DNA from: an uncultured Fretibacterium sp.
Lineage (GTDB): Bacteria; Synergistota; Synergistia; Synergistales; Aminobacteriaceae
Direction: 5' to 3'
Assembly: GCA_937915835.1 (NCBI GenBank)
Contig: CALGHA010000205.1
Location: 1-5,100, forward strand
Length of the DNA: 5,100 nucleotides
Position 1 is the first letter of the stretch; every line of letters begins with the position of its first letter. Shown in pieces: positions 1 to 5,098 of this stretch. The translations under genes and the position numbers were made by a program. The notes beneath the pieces were generated by a model, which was not told the origin of the DNA, did no database searches, and saw only the letters and a list, made by a program, of their open reading frames with translations.

Positions 1-575
1 AAAATCGTAGAACCTTGTTTATGCAAATTAGCGATGATGTCAAAAATCTGCTCGACTAAAATTGGCGCAAGTCCCATTGAAGGCTCATCAAGCATTAAGA
101 GTTTTGGACGGCTCATTAAGGCTCTTCCCATTGCGAGCATTTGCTGTTCTCCTCCGGATAATGTCCCGGCTGTCTGATTTCGTCTCTCTTGCAATCTCGG
201 GAAAAGTGAGTAAACGTTCTCGATATCAGCTTCGATATTGGCCTGTTTGGTCTGAGTATAAGCTCCCATCTCCAAATTTTCTTGAACTGTCATCTGCGCA
301 AAAACTCTTCGGCCCTCTGGAACTTGAGCTAATCCCTTCTCGACGATTTTATGAGGCTGAATTTTCGCTAGGCTTTCACCCAGAAATGCGACGCTTCCTG
401 TTGATGGATGAAGCAAGCCTGATATCGTGTTCAACGTCGTAGATTTTCCGGCTCCGTTTGCTCCGATTAACGTTACAATTTCGCCGTTGTAAACTTCAAA
501 CGAGATGCCCTTAATCGCGTGAATGCTCCCGTAATATACATTAATATTCTCTACTTTTAATACCGGTTCGCTCAT
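1..575 (-). CDS. livF: LivF, branched-chain amino acid ABC transporter ATP-binding protein (partial, C-terminus outside window)
   Basis: This is one of the two cytoplasmic ATPases that power the LIV importer; it pairs with LivG under the LivH/LivM permeases. The first 191 codons are present and open, ending at the window edge; the family is usually about 235 residues, so roughly 45 are missing. Visible in order are Walker A GANGAGKS (residues 38-45), a Q-loop region QVPEGRRVF (84-92), the ABC signature LSGGEQQM (139-146), Walker B LLMLDE (159-164, catalytic Glu164) and the D-loop region SMGLAP. QVPEGR and LSGGEQQM are typical of LivF rather than LivG. The H-loop region lies beyond the edge. 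The ATG at 575 is preceded by AAGGAGG (585-591) at 9 bases, inside the last codons of livG, and only 4 bases separate the two genes, so coupled translation is likely. Identification is firm. Confidence 0.96.
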   Translation of the reverse strand, partial: MSEPVLKVENINVYYGSIHAIKGISFEVYNGEIVTLIGANGAGKSTTLNTISGLLHPSTGSVAFLGESLAKIQPHKIVEKGLAQVPEGRRVFAQMTVQENLEMGAYTQTKQANIEADIENVYSLFPRLQERRNQTAGTLSGGEQQMLAMGRALMSRPKLLMLDEPSMGLAPILVEQIFDIIANLHKQGSTI

Positions 576-579
576 TCTC

Positions 580-1419
580 TCACGCCTCCTTCTTACGTCC
601 TAAATATGCTTCGATTACGGCAGGATTATTCTGGATTTCGTCAGGAGTTCCTTTTGCGATAATATGCCCGAAGTTGAGAACGCAAATTCCCTCACAGATA
701 TTCATTACGAGGCTCATATCGTGTTCGATTAGGACAATTGCAATCTGGAACATCTCATGAACTTTTCGTATACTGTCCATTAAGTCGGCAGTCTCGGACG
801 GGTTCATTCCGGCGGCGGGTTCATCAAGCAGTAACAACGACGGATTAGTCGCGAGTGCTCTAACAATCTCAAGCCTTCTCTGTGCTCCATAAGGCAGCGA
901 ACCAGCAGGAACATCGGCCATGTTCTGCATGTCGAAAATTGATAACAGCTTCAAAGCTCGTCTATGTGCCGCAACTTCTTCACGACGATAATTCGGAAGT
1001 CTCAAAATTGCGCTTAACATGTTATAGTGCATCTCGTTATTCATGGCTGTCTTGACGTTGTCGATTACGCTTAAGTTCCGGAATAATCTTATATTCTGAA
1101 ACGTTCGGGCTATTCCCGCTTTGTTGACCTGCATTGTGTTCATCCCGTGAGTGTCGCGACCATTGAGCAAAATTGTTCCGGTTGTGGGCTGATAAACTTT
1201 CGTGAGTAAGTTAAACACCGTCGTTTTTCCCGCACCATTAGGCCCGATTAATCCCGCAATCTCTGTCCGGCCAATCGTGAGATTAAAATCCTCGACAGCC
1301 TTAATCCCTCCGAGTGTAATTCCCAAATTTACGCACTCAAGCACAGGATCTCTCGCCGCGTCTCTTTCCGGAAGACTTGAACGTGAAGGAATGGGAATAT
1401 ATTTAGTCTTTGCTTTCAT
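580..1419 (-). CDS. livG: LivG, branched-chain amino acid ABC transporter ATP-binding protein
   Basis: This is the second cytoplasmic ATPase of the LIV importer. The 279 residues show Walker A GPNGAGKT (59-66), Q-loop TFQNIRLF (Gln108), the LivG form of the signature, LPYGAQRRLEI (175-185), Walker B LLLLDE (195-200, catalytic Glu200), D-loop AAGMNPSET and H-loop His233 in IEHDM. The tail GHIIAKGTPDEI...VIEAYLG (251-274) is the short C-terminal extension typical of LivG-like ATPases. About 20 residues at the N-terminus, rich in basic and polar residues, precede the usual family start. The start is nevertheless well supported: ATG 1419 has AAGGAGG (1431-1437) 11 bases upstream, and no internal Met occurs before residue 93. 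The gene begins 3 bases after the livM stop codon. Family assignment is firm; substrate is inferred from the operon. Confidence 0.97.
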   Translation of the reverse strand: MKAKTKYIPIPSRSSLPERDAARDPVLECVNLGITLGGIKAVEDFNLTIGRTEIAGLIGPNGAGKTTVFNLLTKVYQPTTGTILLNGRDTHGMNTMQVNKAGIARTFQNIRLFRNLSVIDNVKTAMNNEMHYNMLSAILRLPNYRREEVAAHRRALKLLSIFDMQNMADVPAGSLPYGAQRRLEIVRALATNPSLLLLDEPAAGMNPSETADLMDSIRKVHEMFQIAIVLIEHDMSLVMNICEGICVLNFGHIIAKGTPDEIQNNPAVIEAYLGRKKEA

Positions 1420-1422
1420 GAT

Positions 1423-2481
1423 TTATTCTGCCTCCTTACGCTTGAACGGGTTCAAATTGGCCAGAAAACTTTTTATCTCGGCATTATTCGTCGCAAGCAT
1501 CATCACGATTAAGACAATGGCATAAAGTAACATTCTATATTCCGAGAATTGGCGCAACTTTTCCGGTAAAATCGTAAGCACAGCCGCCGCAATAATTCCC
1601 CCGAGCATATTGCCTTGACCGCCTAAGACTACGAAGACGAGAATTAAGATTGACGTGTTGAAGTCAAACTTATTGGCTACGATTGTCGAGTAATTCATCG
1701 CGAATAATGCTCCAGCCGCACCAGCTAAAGCCGCCGACATTACGAAAGCCATCATCTTATATTTCGTGATGTCAAGCCCGATACTCTCAGCCGCTATTCT
1801 GTCATCACGAATTGCCATGAACGCACGCCCAGAACGAGAATTTACGAGGTTAAAAACTATCATTAACGCAATCATTAACAAGATAAATCCTGCCGGAAAT
1901 GTCGAGATTTTCTGAATGCCACTAATTCCCATCGGACCGCGTATAATTAACCTGCCGCCCTTAAGAAGCCTCGTTGTGTCAGTGAGCATGCTGAAGTGTA
2001 AGCCTTGAGCGTCAACTCCGAAGTAAAAATTGTTGAGTATGCTCTTGATGATTTCTCCGAACGCAAGAGTTACGATCGCTAAATAATCTCCCTTAAGCCT
2101 CAAAACTGGAATTCCAATCAGAAAGCCAGCAATAGCCGCAAAAATCGAAGCTATTATCATCGCAATTGCCAATCTCGCTGGAGCATAGGGAATAACTTTT
2201 TGCATGAGAATTGCCGCCGCAACTCCCGAAAATGCCCCGACCGACATAAATCCGGCATGTCCGAGCGATAACTCACCTAAAATTCCAACGACGAGGTTTA
2301 ACGAGACAGCCATAACCATATACGCACAAATCGGCACGAGCATTCCGCGCATTGACGAGCTCAAAAATTTTGTACTGCTCATGACCTGGCAAATCACATA
2401 GGCTATAATCACAATCGCATAGGTCAAGTAAATTCTTCGGGCTTCAACGCGCTTCAAGTTTATTAATCTTCGCATAGTCAT
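1423..2481 (-). CDS. livM: LivM, branched-chain amino acid ABC transporter permease
   Basis: This is an inner-membrane permease that forms the translocation path together with LivH. The 352-residue protein has a basic N-terminus (residues 1-17) and about eight to ten hydrophobic segments. Family hallmarks are NLVVGILGELSLGHAG (62-77), VLRLKGDYLAIVTLAFGEII (126-145), RGPMGISGI (181-189), the EAA-like coupling segment around SGRAFMAIRDDRIAAESIG (217-235), which contacts the ATPases, and LVFVVLGGQGNMLGG (281-295). The C-terminus FKRKEAE is charged and cytoplasmic. Two in-frame ATGs lie close together (2481 and 2475). The first is preferred because AGAAGG (2490-2495) sits 8 bases before it, against 14 for the second. 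It starts 3 bases after the livH stop codon. Length is within the usual LivM range (roughly 300-420). No defects are seen. Confidence 0.97.
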   Translation of the reverse strand: MTMRRLINLKRVEARRIYLTYAIVIIAYVICQVMSSTKFLSSSMRGMLVPICAYMVMAVSLNLVVGILGELSLGHAGFMSVGAFSGVAAAILMQKVIPYAPARLAIAMIIASIFAAIAGFLIGIPVLRLKGDYLAIVTLAFGEIIKSILNNFYFGVDAQGLHFSMLTDTTRLLKGGRLIIRGPMGISGIQKISTFPAGFILLMIALMIVFNLVNSRSGRAFMAIRDDRIAAESIGLDITKYKMMAFVMSAALAGAAGALFAMNYSTIVANKFDFNTSILILVFVVLGGQGNMLGGIIAAAVLTILPEKLRQFSEYRMLLYAIVLIVMMLATNNAEIKSFLANLNPFKRKEAE

Positions 2482-2484
2482 AAT

Positions 2485-3366
2485 TTACACCTTCTCTTGA
2501 ATACTTTTTCCCAGCAATCCCGCAGGTTTCACAAGCAAGACGATTATTAACACGGCAAATACGACAGCGTCTGAAAGCTGACTTGAAATATAAGCCTTCG
2601 CGAAAATCTCGATTACTCCGAGCATTAAGCCGCCGAGAAAAGCTCCAGGTATCGAACCAATCCCACCGAAAACAGCCGCTGTGAACGCCTTAATTCCCGG
2701 TAAAGCTCCAGTTGTCGGCATTAAAGTCGGATAAGCTGAACATAATAATGCTCCTGCGATTGCGGCCAATCCCGAACCAATTGCAAATGTCATTGAGATT
2801 GTCGCGTTCACGTTAATTCCCATTAATTGCGCGGCTCCCTTATCCTCTGAACATGCTCGCATAGCTTTTCCCAGTCGTGTTTTGCTGATGAATAACGAGA
2901 GAATTATCATGATTATTATGCAAGCTGAAATTGTTAACGCCGTAATGTGTGAGACCGATAATTTACCGTCAAAAAGTTTAAAGGCTCCACGACCAATTAT
3001 CGACGGAAAAACTTTCGGGTTCGACGACCATAATAATAACGCCGTATTCTGAAGAAAATAGCTCATTCCGATTGCCGTAATCAAGACTGCTAAAGATGGT
3101 GCTTGTCTTAACGGTTTATACGCGAGACGTTCAACTATAATTCCCAAGAAAGTGCAGACAATCATAGCAAGTACAACGCCTAAAAACGGGTTCAGCTCAT
3201 AACGTGAGACGGCGTAAAAGCAAACGTAAGCTCCGACCATGATAACATCACCGTGAGCGAAGTTCAGCATTTTTGCAATGCCGTAAACCATTGTGTAACC
3301 AAGCGCGATAATCGCATAAATACTTCCCAGACTTATCCCGCTGATAAAGTAATTCAAAAATATCAA
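2485..3366 (-). CDS. livH: LivH, branched-chain amino acid ABC transporter permease (TTG start preferred)
   Basis: This is the partner permease of LivM in the inner membrane. Numbered from the TTG at 3366, the 293-residue protein shows the LivH opening SGISLGSIYAIIALGYTMVYG (about 9-29), MLNFAHGDVIMVGAY (33-47), RQAPSLAVLITAIGMS (87-102), an EAA-like loop TRLGKAMRACSEDKGAAQLMG (163-183) and the C-terminal block AVFGGIGSIPGAFLGG (231-246). About eight hydrophobic segments are visible. The longest ORF begins at ATG 3387 (300 residues), but that ATG has no ribosome site and follows the T-tract of a terminator by one base. The TTG has AAGGAG (3377-3382) 10 bases upstream and gives the N-terminal length usual for LivH. 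The start is inferred; the family is certain. Confidence 0.95.
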   Translation of the reverse strand: MIFLNYFISGISLGSIYAIIALGYTMVYGIAKMLNFAHGDVIMVGAYVCFYAVSRYELNPFLGVVLAMIVCTFLGIIVERLAYKPLRQAPSLAVLITAIGMSYFLQNTALLLWSSNPKVFPSIIGRGAFKLFDGKLSVSHITALTISACIIIMIILSLFISKTRLGKAMRACSEDKGAAQLMGINVNATISMTFAIGSGLAAIAGALLCSAYPTLMPTTGALPGIKAFTAAVFGGIGSIPGAFLGGLMLGVIEIFAKAYISSQLSDAVVFAVLIIVLLVKPAGLLGKSIQEKV

Positions 3367-3376
3367 AGTTTTTCTG

Positions 3377-3382
3377 CTCCTT
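3377..3382 (-). promoter_or_regulatory. Ribosome binding site that decides the livH start
   Basis: The minus strand reads AAGGAG here, 10 bases before the TTG at 3366-3364. It lies inside the longer ORF that begins at ATG 3387, and nothing resembling a Shine-Dalgarno sequence precedes that ATG. The site therefore argues for initiation at TTG, downstream of the terminator hairpin. Confidence 0.7.
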
Positions 3383-3388
3383 AACATG

Positions 3389-3434
3389 AAAAAAGCAGCC
3401 GGAGAATTTTAAGGCCGATAATTCCCAGACTGCT
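3389..3434 (-). terminator. Intrinsic terminator between livK and livH (probably leaky)
   Basis: Starting 26 bases after the livK stop codon, the minus strand forms a 15-position stem. The 5' arm AGCAGTCTGGGAATT (3434-3420) faces the 3' arm AATTCTCCGGCTGCT (3408-3394), with 12 Watson-Crick pairs, two G-U pairs and one T/C mismatch. The loop is 11 bases, and a run of six T follows (3394-3389). This is a textbook Rho-independent terminator. It sits inside an operon whose downstream genes have no other obvious promoter, so it probably reduces rather than abolishes transcription of livHMGF and leaves livK mRNA in excess. The hairpin may also protect the livK 3' end from exonucleases. Confidence 0.85.
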
Positions 3435-3460
3435 CATAAAGTTTCTATTGTCTTGTCTGA

Positions 3461-4582
3461 TTAGTCAAGTCCGACATAAGCGCCGTCTTTGATTACCATA
3501 CCTTTGGGGTCCTTCGTTACTTCGCCGTTAGCTGACCATTTTACATTTTCGCCGGTTACTCCGTTGAATGTCATTGTCGTGAACTGCTCAATCATTTTTC
3601 CGCAGATAGCTTCAGCGTCCATATCCGGTGTAGCTTTAGCCTGAGTTAATGCCTGGCAGTAAGCATAAACGCAATCATAACCGTCTGCCGCAAACTGGTT
3701 AGGAACTTCGCCGAATTTTTCCTGATACTTCTTTACGAAATTCTGTGTCTTCTCGTCCTTAGCGTCAGCATTAAACGGTGTGAGAAGCATTACGCCCTCA
3801 GCAAGCGATTTGTCGAAACCTTCCATCGTTAAAATTCCGTCCATTCCGTCAACTCCGAACCATTTCGGGGCATAACCCATAGCCTGAGCCTGAGCGAGAA
3901 TTAATGATGCTGGCTGATAATACATCGGCAGGAAAACGAGTTCAGCGCCGTTCGTCTGAGCTTCTGTGAGCTGTACTGAGAAGTCGTTATCGTTTCCGTC
4001 TGCAAAAGTTGTTTCGCTTACGATTTCAAGGCCTAACTCCGGAGCTTTTTCTACAAACGTATCACGAATTCCCTTTGAATATACATCGTCATTCTTCCAG
4101 ATTACGGCGATTTTCTTAGCAAAGCCCTTATCGGCGATGTACTGTGCTGAAGCTGAACCCTGATTAGGATCTACAAAGCACATCTGGAAAACGTTATCTT
4201 TTCCCTCTGTTACGGCCGCGCTTGAAGCTGACGGAGTGAGTGCAAAAATTCTGTCCGCGAAATTCTCAGCCGCTGTAGCTTCTGCCGGTTTTGACGTTAC
4301 GGAACCTAATGAAACCTGCATTCCCCAGTCCTTAAGAGCGTTGTAAGCATTGACTGCCTTCTCCGCATCATGAGTGTCGTCCTCGTAGCGAAGCTCAAAC
4401 TTTACATCAATTCCCATAGCGTTAATCTCTTCGACGGCGATCTCCGCACCATTTTTCGCAGCATTACCGTAAATCGCAGCTCCTCCGGTCAACGGGCCCG
4501 TCCCGCCAATCTTGAAAGCAGCACCGAACGCGCTTGAAGCCATCGCAAGAATAAGAACTGTGCAGGTTAAAATCTTCTTCAT
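3461..4582 (-). CDS. livK: LivK-like periplasmic branched-chain amino acid binding protein
   Basis: This is the substrate-binding protein of the importer (type I periplasmic fold, Peripla_BP_6 / LivJ-LivK family); it captures the amino acid outside the inner membrane and delivers it to LivH/LivM. The 373-residue precursor starts with a Sec signal peptide: Lys2-Lys3, a hydrophobic core of about residues 4-16, and an AFG-A type cleavage site near residue 20. There is no lipobox; Cys7 is too early to be one. Family features include IGGTGPLTGGAAIYG (25-39), the SVTSKPAEATAAENF segment (94-108), TPSASS (116-121), a hinge/cleft stretch GVDGMDG (243-249) and FAADGYDCVYAY (297-308). ATG 4582 has AAGGAG (4595-4600) 12 bases upstream. 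It is the first gene of the operon and is followed by a terminator. Leu/Ile/Val specificity is inferred; family members also bind other amino acids or amides. Confidence 0.96.
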   Translation of the reverse strand: MKKILTCTVLILAMASSAFGAAFKIGGTGPLTGGAAIYGNAAKNGAEIAVEEINAMGIDVKFELRYEDDTHDAEKAVNAYNALKDWGMQVSLGSVTSKPAEATAAENFADRIFALTPSASSAAVTEGKDNVFQMCFVDPNQGSASAQYIADKGFAKKIAVIWKNDDVYSKGIRDTFVEKAPELGLEIVSETTFADGNDNDFSVQLTEAQTNGAELVFLPMYYQPASLILAQAQAMGYAPKWFGVDGMDGILTMEGFDKSLAEGVMLLTPFNADAKDEKTQNFVKKYQEKFGEVPNQFAADGYDCVYAYCQALTQAKATPDMDAEAICGKMIEQFTTMTFNGVTGENVKWSANGEVTKDPKGMVIKDGAYVGLD

Positions 4583-4660
4583 TGTGTAAAATCTCTCCTT
4601 GTCAAAAATTTATGCTTAACCTGAAAATTTCTCATACGGCCATAAAACGAAACTCTCAGG

Positions 4661-4689
4661 ATTAAAGCCAAAATATAAATATATGAAAA
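4661..4689 (-). promoter_or_regulatory. Candidate sigma-70-type promoter for livK
   Basis: The minus strand has TTTTCA (4689-4684, 4 of 6 to the -35 consensus), a 17-base AT-rich spacer and TTTAAT (4666-4661, 5 of 6 to the -10 consensus). Transcription would start near 4654 and leave a 5' leader of about 70 bases before livK. The -35 overlaps the T-tract of the upstream terminator, an economical arrangement when one transcript ends where the next begins. The match is only moderate and the region is AT-rich, so chance occurrence is possible. Confidence 0.35.
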
Positions 4690-4716
4690 AAGCGGCTTGA
4701 TTTGGAGTTCAGCCGC
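4686..4716 (-). terminator. Intrinsic terminator upstream of livK (tRNA operon end or attenuator)
   Basis: On the minus strand GCGGCTGA (4716-4709) pairs with TCA-A-GCCGC (4700-4692), giving 8 bp with one bulged A and an 8-base loop, followed by six T (4691-4686). It is the only clear terminator between tRNA-Arg and livK. It could end the tRNA transcript about 200 bases after tRNA-Arg, or act as an attenuator in a livK leader. The 5' arm overlaps the end of a short ORF (4709-4759). Confidence 0.85.
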
Positions 4717-4759
4717 CTGGTTTATTCTCAAAATTTCTCAGCGTCTCCGCTCCTGTCAT
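4709..4759 (-). CDS. Possible second leader ORF, 16 codons, ending in the terminator stem
   Basis: The ORF encodes MTGAETLRNFENKPGG. Its ATG lies 9 bases after AAGG (4772-4769) and 11 bases after the stop codon of the Ile/Val-rich ORF upstream. Its TGA (4711-4709) falls in the 5' arm of the terminator at 4686-4716, so a ribosome finishing it would cover that arm and favour read-through. The start codon is also part of the 7-bp stem 4753-4759/4790-4796 and would be hidden when that stem forms. No homology is recognised. An ORF this short can be chance; its position is the only support. Confidence 0.25.
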   Translation of the reverse strand: MTGAETLRNFENKPGG

Positions 4760-4770
4760 GTAATTTTACC

Positions 4771-4869
4771 TTAAGCCTCCGTAATAATAATGACAGTGCG
4801 AATAATCACGCGTGCAAAAAGAGCATCGACACATGAATTATAACCTTTTGTGTGATTCAAAACGTTCAT
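4771..4869 (-). CDS. Candidate Ile/Val-rich leader peptide (32 codons)
   Basis: An ATG-initiated ORF of 32 codons ends VIIRTVIIITEA, with seven branched-chain residues in the last twelve (five Ile, two Val) and eleven in the whole peptide. The Ile/Val codons occupy 4809-4783 and include ATT-ATT and ATT-ATT-ATT runs. A purine-rich AAAGGGG (4888-4882) lies 12 bases before the ATG, a weak and somewhat distant ribosome site. Downstream are a 7-bp stem overlapping these codons and an intrinsic terminator, as in attenuated ilv operons of enterobacteria, whose leader peptides have similar Val/Ile clusters. Against it: no good promoter is seen between tRNA-Arg and the ATG, so the transcript would have to come from the tRNA operon or from a weak TACAAT at 4899-4894. 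The perfect TATAAT at 4842-4837 lies inside the ORF. Confidence 0.4.
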   Translation of the reverse strand: MNVLNHTKGYNSCVDALFARVIIRTVIIITEA

Positions 4870-4877
4870 CTTGTGTC
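4828..4877 (-). repeat. Interrupted inverted repeat around a consensus TATAAT
   Basis: GACACA-aga-TGAA (4877-4865) is the inverted complement of TTCATGTGTC (4837-4828) apart from three extra bases. Inside it TTTTG (4862-4858) and CAAAA (4850-4846) form a second, nested pair. The right arm starts at the last base of a perfect -10 hexamer, TATAAT (4842-4837), for which I find no fitting -35 at 16-18 bases. The structure could be an operator pair over a promoter or an RNA hairpin in the tRNA trailer. It overlaps the first half of the Ile/Val-rich ORF. Confidence 0.35.
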
Positions 4878-4912
4878 AAAGCCCCTTTCGATAATTGTAT
4901 GCTGAAAATATT

Positions 4913-4989
4913 TGGCGCGGTAGGCAGGATTCGAACCCACGACCTAAGGCTCCGTAGGCCTTCGCTCTATCCAGCTGAGCTACTACCGC
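4913..4989 (-). tRNA. tRNA-Arg (anticodon ACG)
   Basis: A complete 77-base cloverleaf with encoded CCA. The acceptor GCGGTAG/CTACCGC is perfect, the D stem is GCTC/GAGC, the anticodon stem is AAGGC/GCCTT with loop CTACGGA (anticodon ACG, normally edited to ICG to read CGU, CGC and CGA), the variable loop is AGGTC, and the T arm is GTGGG-TTCGAAT-CCTGC with two G-U pairs. The discriminator is G, and CCA is at 4915-4913. It lies 15 bases downstream of tRNA-Ser in the same orientation, so the two are probably cut from one precursor. No terminator follows until 4716-4686. Confidence 0.98.
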
Positions 4990-5004
4990 AGGATTATTAT
5001 TTTA

Positions 5005-5098
5005 TGGCGGTGGGTGTGAGATTCGAACTCACGATAGAATTATTAGATCCTATACTCACTTAGCAGGCGAGCGCCTTCAGCCTCTCGGCCAACCCACC
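5005..5098 (-). tRNA. tRNA-Ser (anticodon GCT)
   Basis: A complete 94-base class II tRNA with encoded CCA. The acceptor GGTGGGT/ACCCACC is perfect, the D stem is GCC/GGC, the anticodon stem is CTCGC/GTGAG with loop CTGCTAA (anticodon GCU, reading AGC and AGU), and the T arm is GTGAG-TTCGAAT-CTCAC. The long variable arm typical of serine tRNAs folds as ATAGGAT/ATTCTAT around a 6-base loop. The discriminator is G, as expected for seryl-tRNA synthetase recognition. Only two bases lie between its 5' end and the window edge, so its promoter is outside the window. Confidence 0.98.

Larger units (their letters stand above)
4686..4800 (-). promoter_or_regulatory. Candidate attenuator RNA structure in the livK leader
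   Basis: Four segments can be drawn on the minus strand. Segment 1, CTGTCAT (4796-4790), lies in the Ile/Val codons and pairs perfectly over 7 bp with segment 2, ATGACAG (4759-4753). An outer CGC/GCG (4800-4798/4750-4748) can add 3 bp. Segment 3 (4716-4704) and segment 4 (4700-4692) form the terminator. Segment 2 bases GGAGCGG (4753-4747) can instead pair with CTG-AA-CTCC (4712-4704) of segment 3, a weak antiterminator of 7 bp with a two-base bulge and one G-U. A small GNRA hairpin, AGCG-GAGA-CGCT, lies in between (4751-4740). The 1:2 and 3:4 stems are clear; the antiterminator is only suggestive. Confidence 0.35.

Noticed and set aside
62..442. Plus-strand ORF of 126 codons
   Set aside because: It lies wholly antisense to livF, which has all ABC ATPase motifs in the other strand; the translation resembles no family and there is no ribosome site.
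1202..1525. Plus-strand ORF of 107 codons across the livG/livM junction
   Set aside because: It is antisense to two well-identified genes and is an artefact of their codon usage.
2204..2401. Plus-strand ORF of 65 codons
   Set aside because: Antisense shadow of livM with no independent evidence.
3966..4163. Plus-strand ORF of 65 codons
   Set aside because: Antisense shadow of livK.
4600..4605. Perfect TTGACA hexamer on the minus strand just upstream of livK
   Set aside because: It overlaps the livK ribosome site; a promoter using it would start transcription inside or at the livK start codon, and no -10 fits.
4736..4741. CTGAGA motif suggesting a TPP riboswitch
   Set aside because: The other conserved TPP elements, such as ACCTGA and the GGGA region, are absent, and the neighbouring genes are not thiamine genes.
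4837..4879. TTGACA (4879-4874) and TATAAT (4842-4837) read as one promoter
   Set aside because: The spacer is 31 bases, far outside the 16-18 range, so they cannot be a normal sigma-70 pair.
4870..4890. Possible terminator right after tRNA-Arg (AAAG-GGG-CTTT)
   Set aside because: The stem is only 4 bp around a 3-base loop and no T-tract follows.
4812..5063. Plus-strand ORF of 83 codons containing GRIRTHDLRLRRP
   Set aside because: This is the familiar false protein produced by translating the complement of tRNA genes; it covers tRNA-Arg and most of tRNA-Ser.
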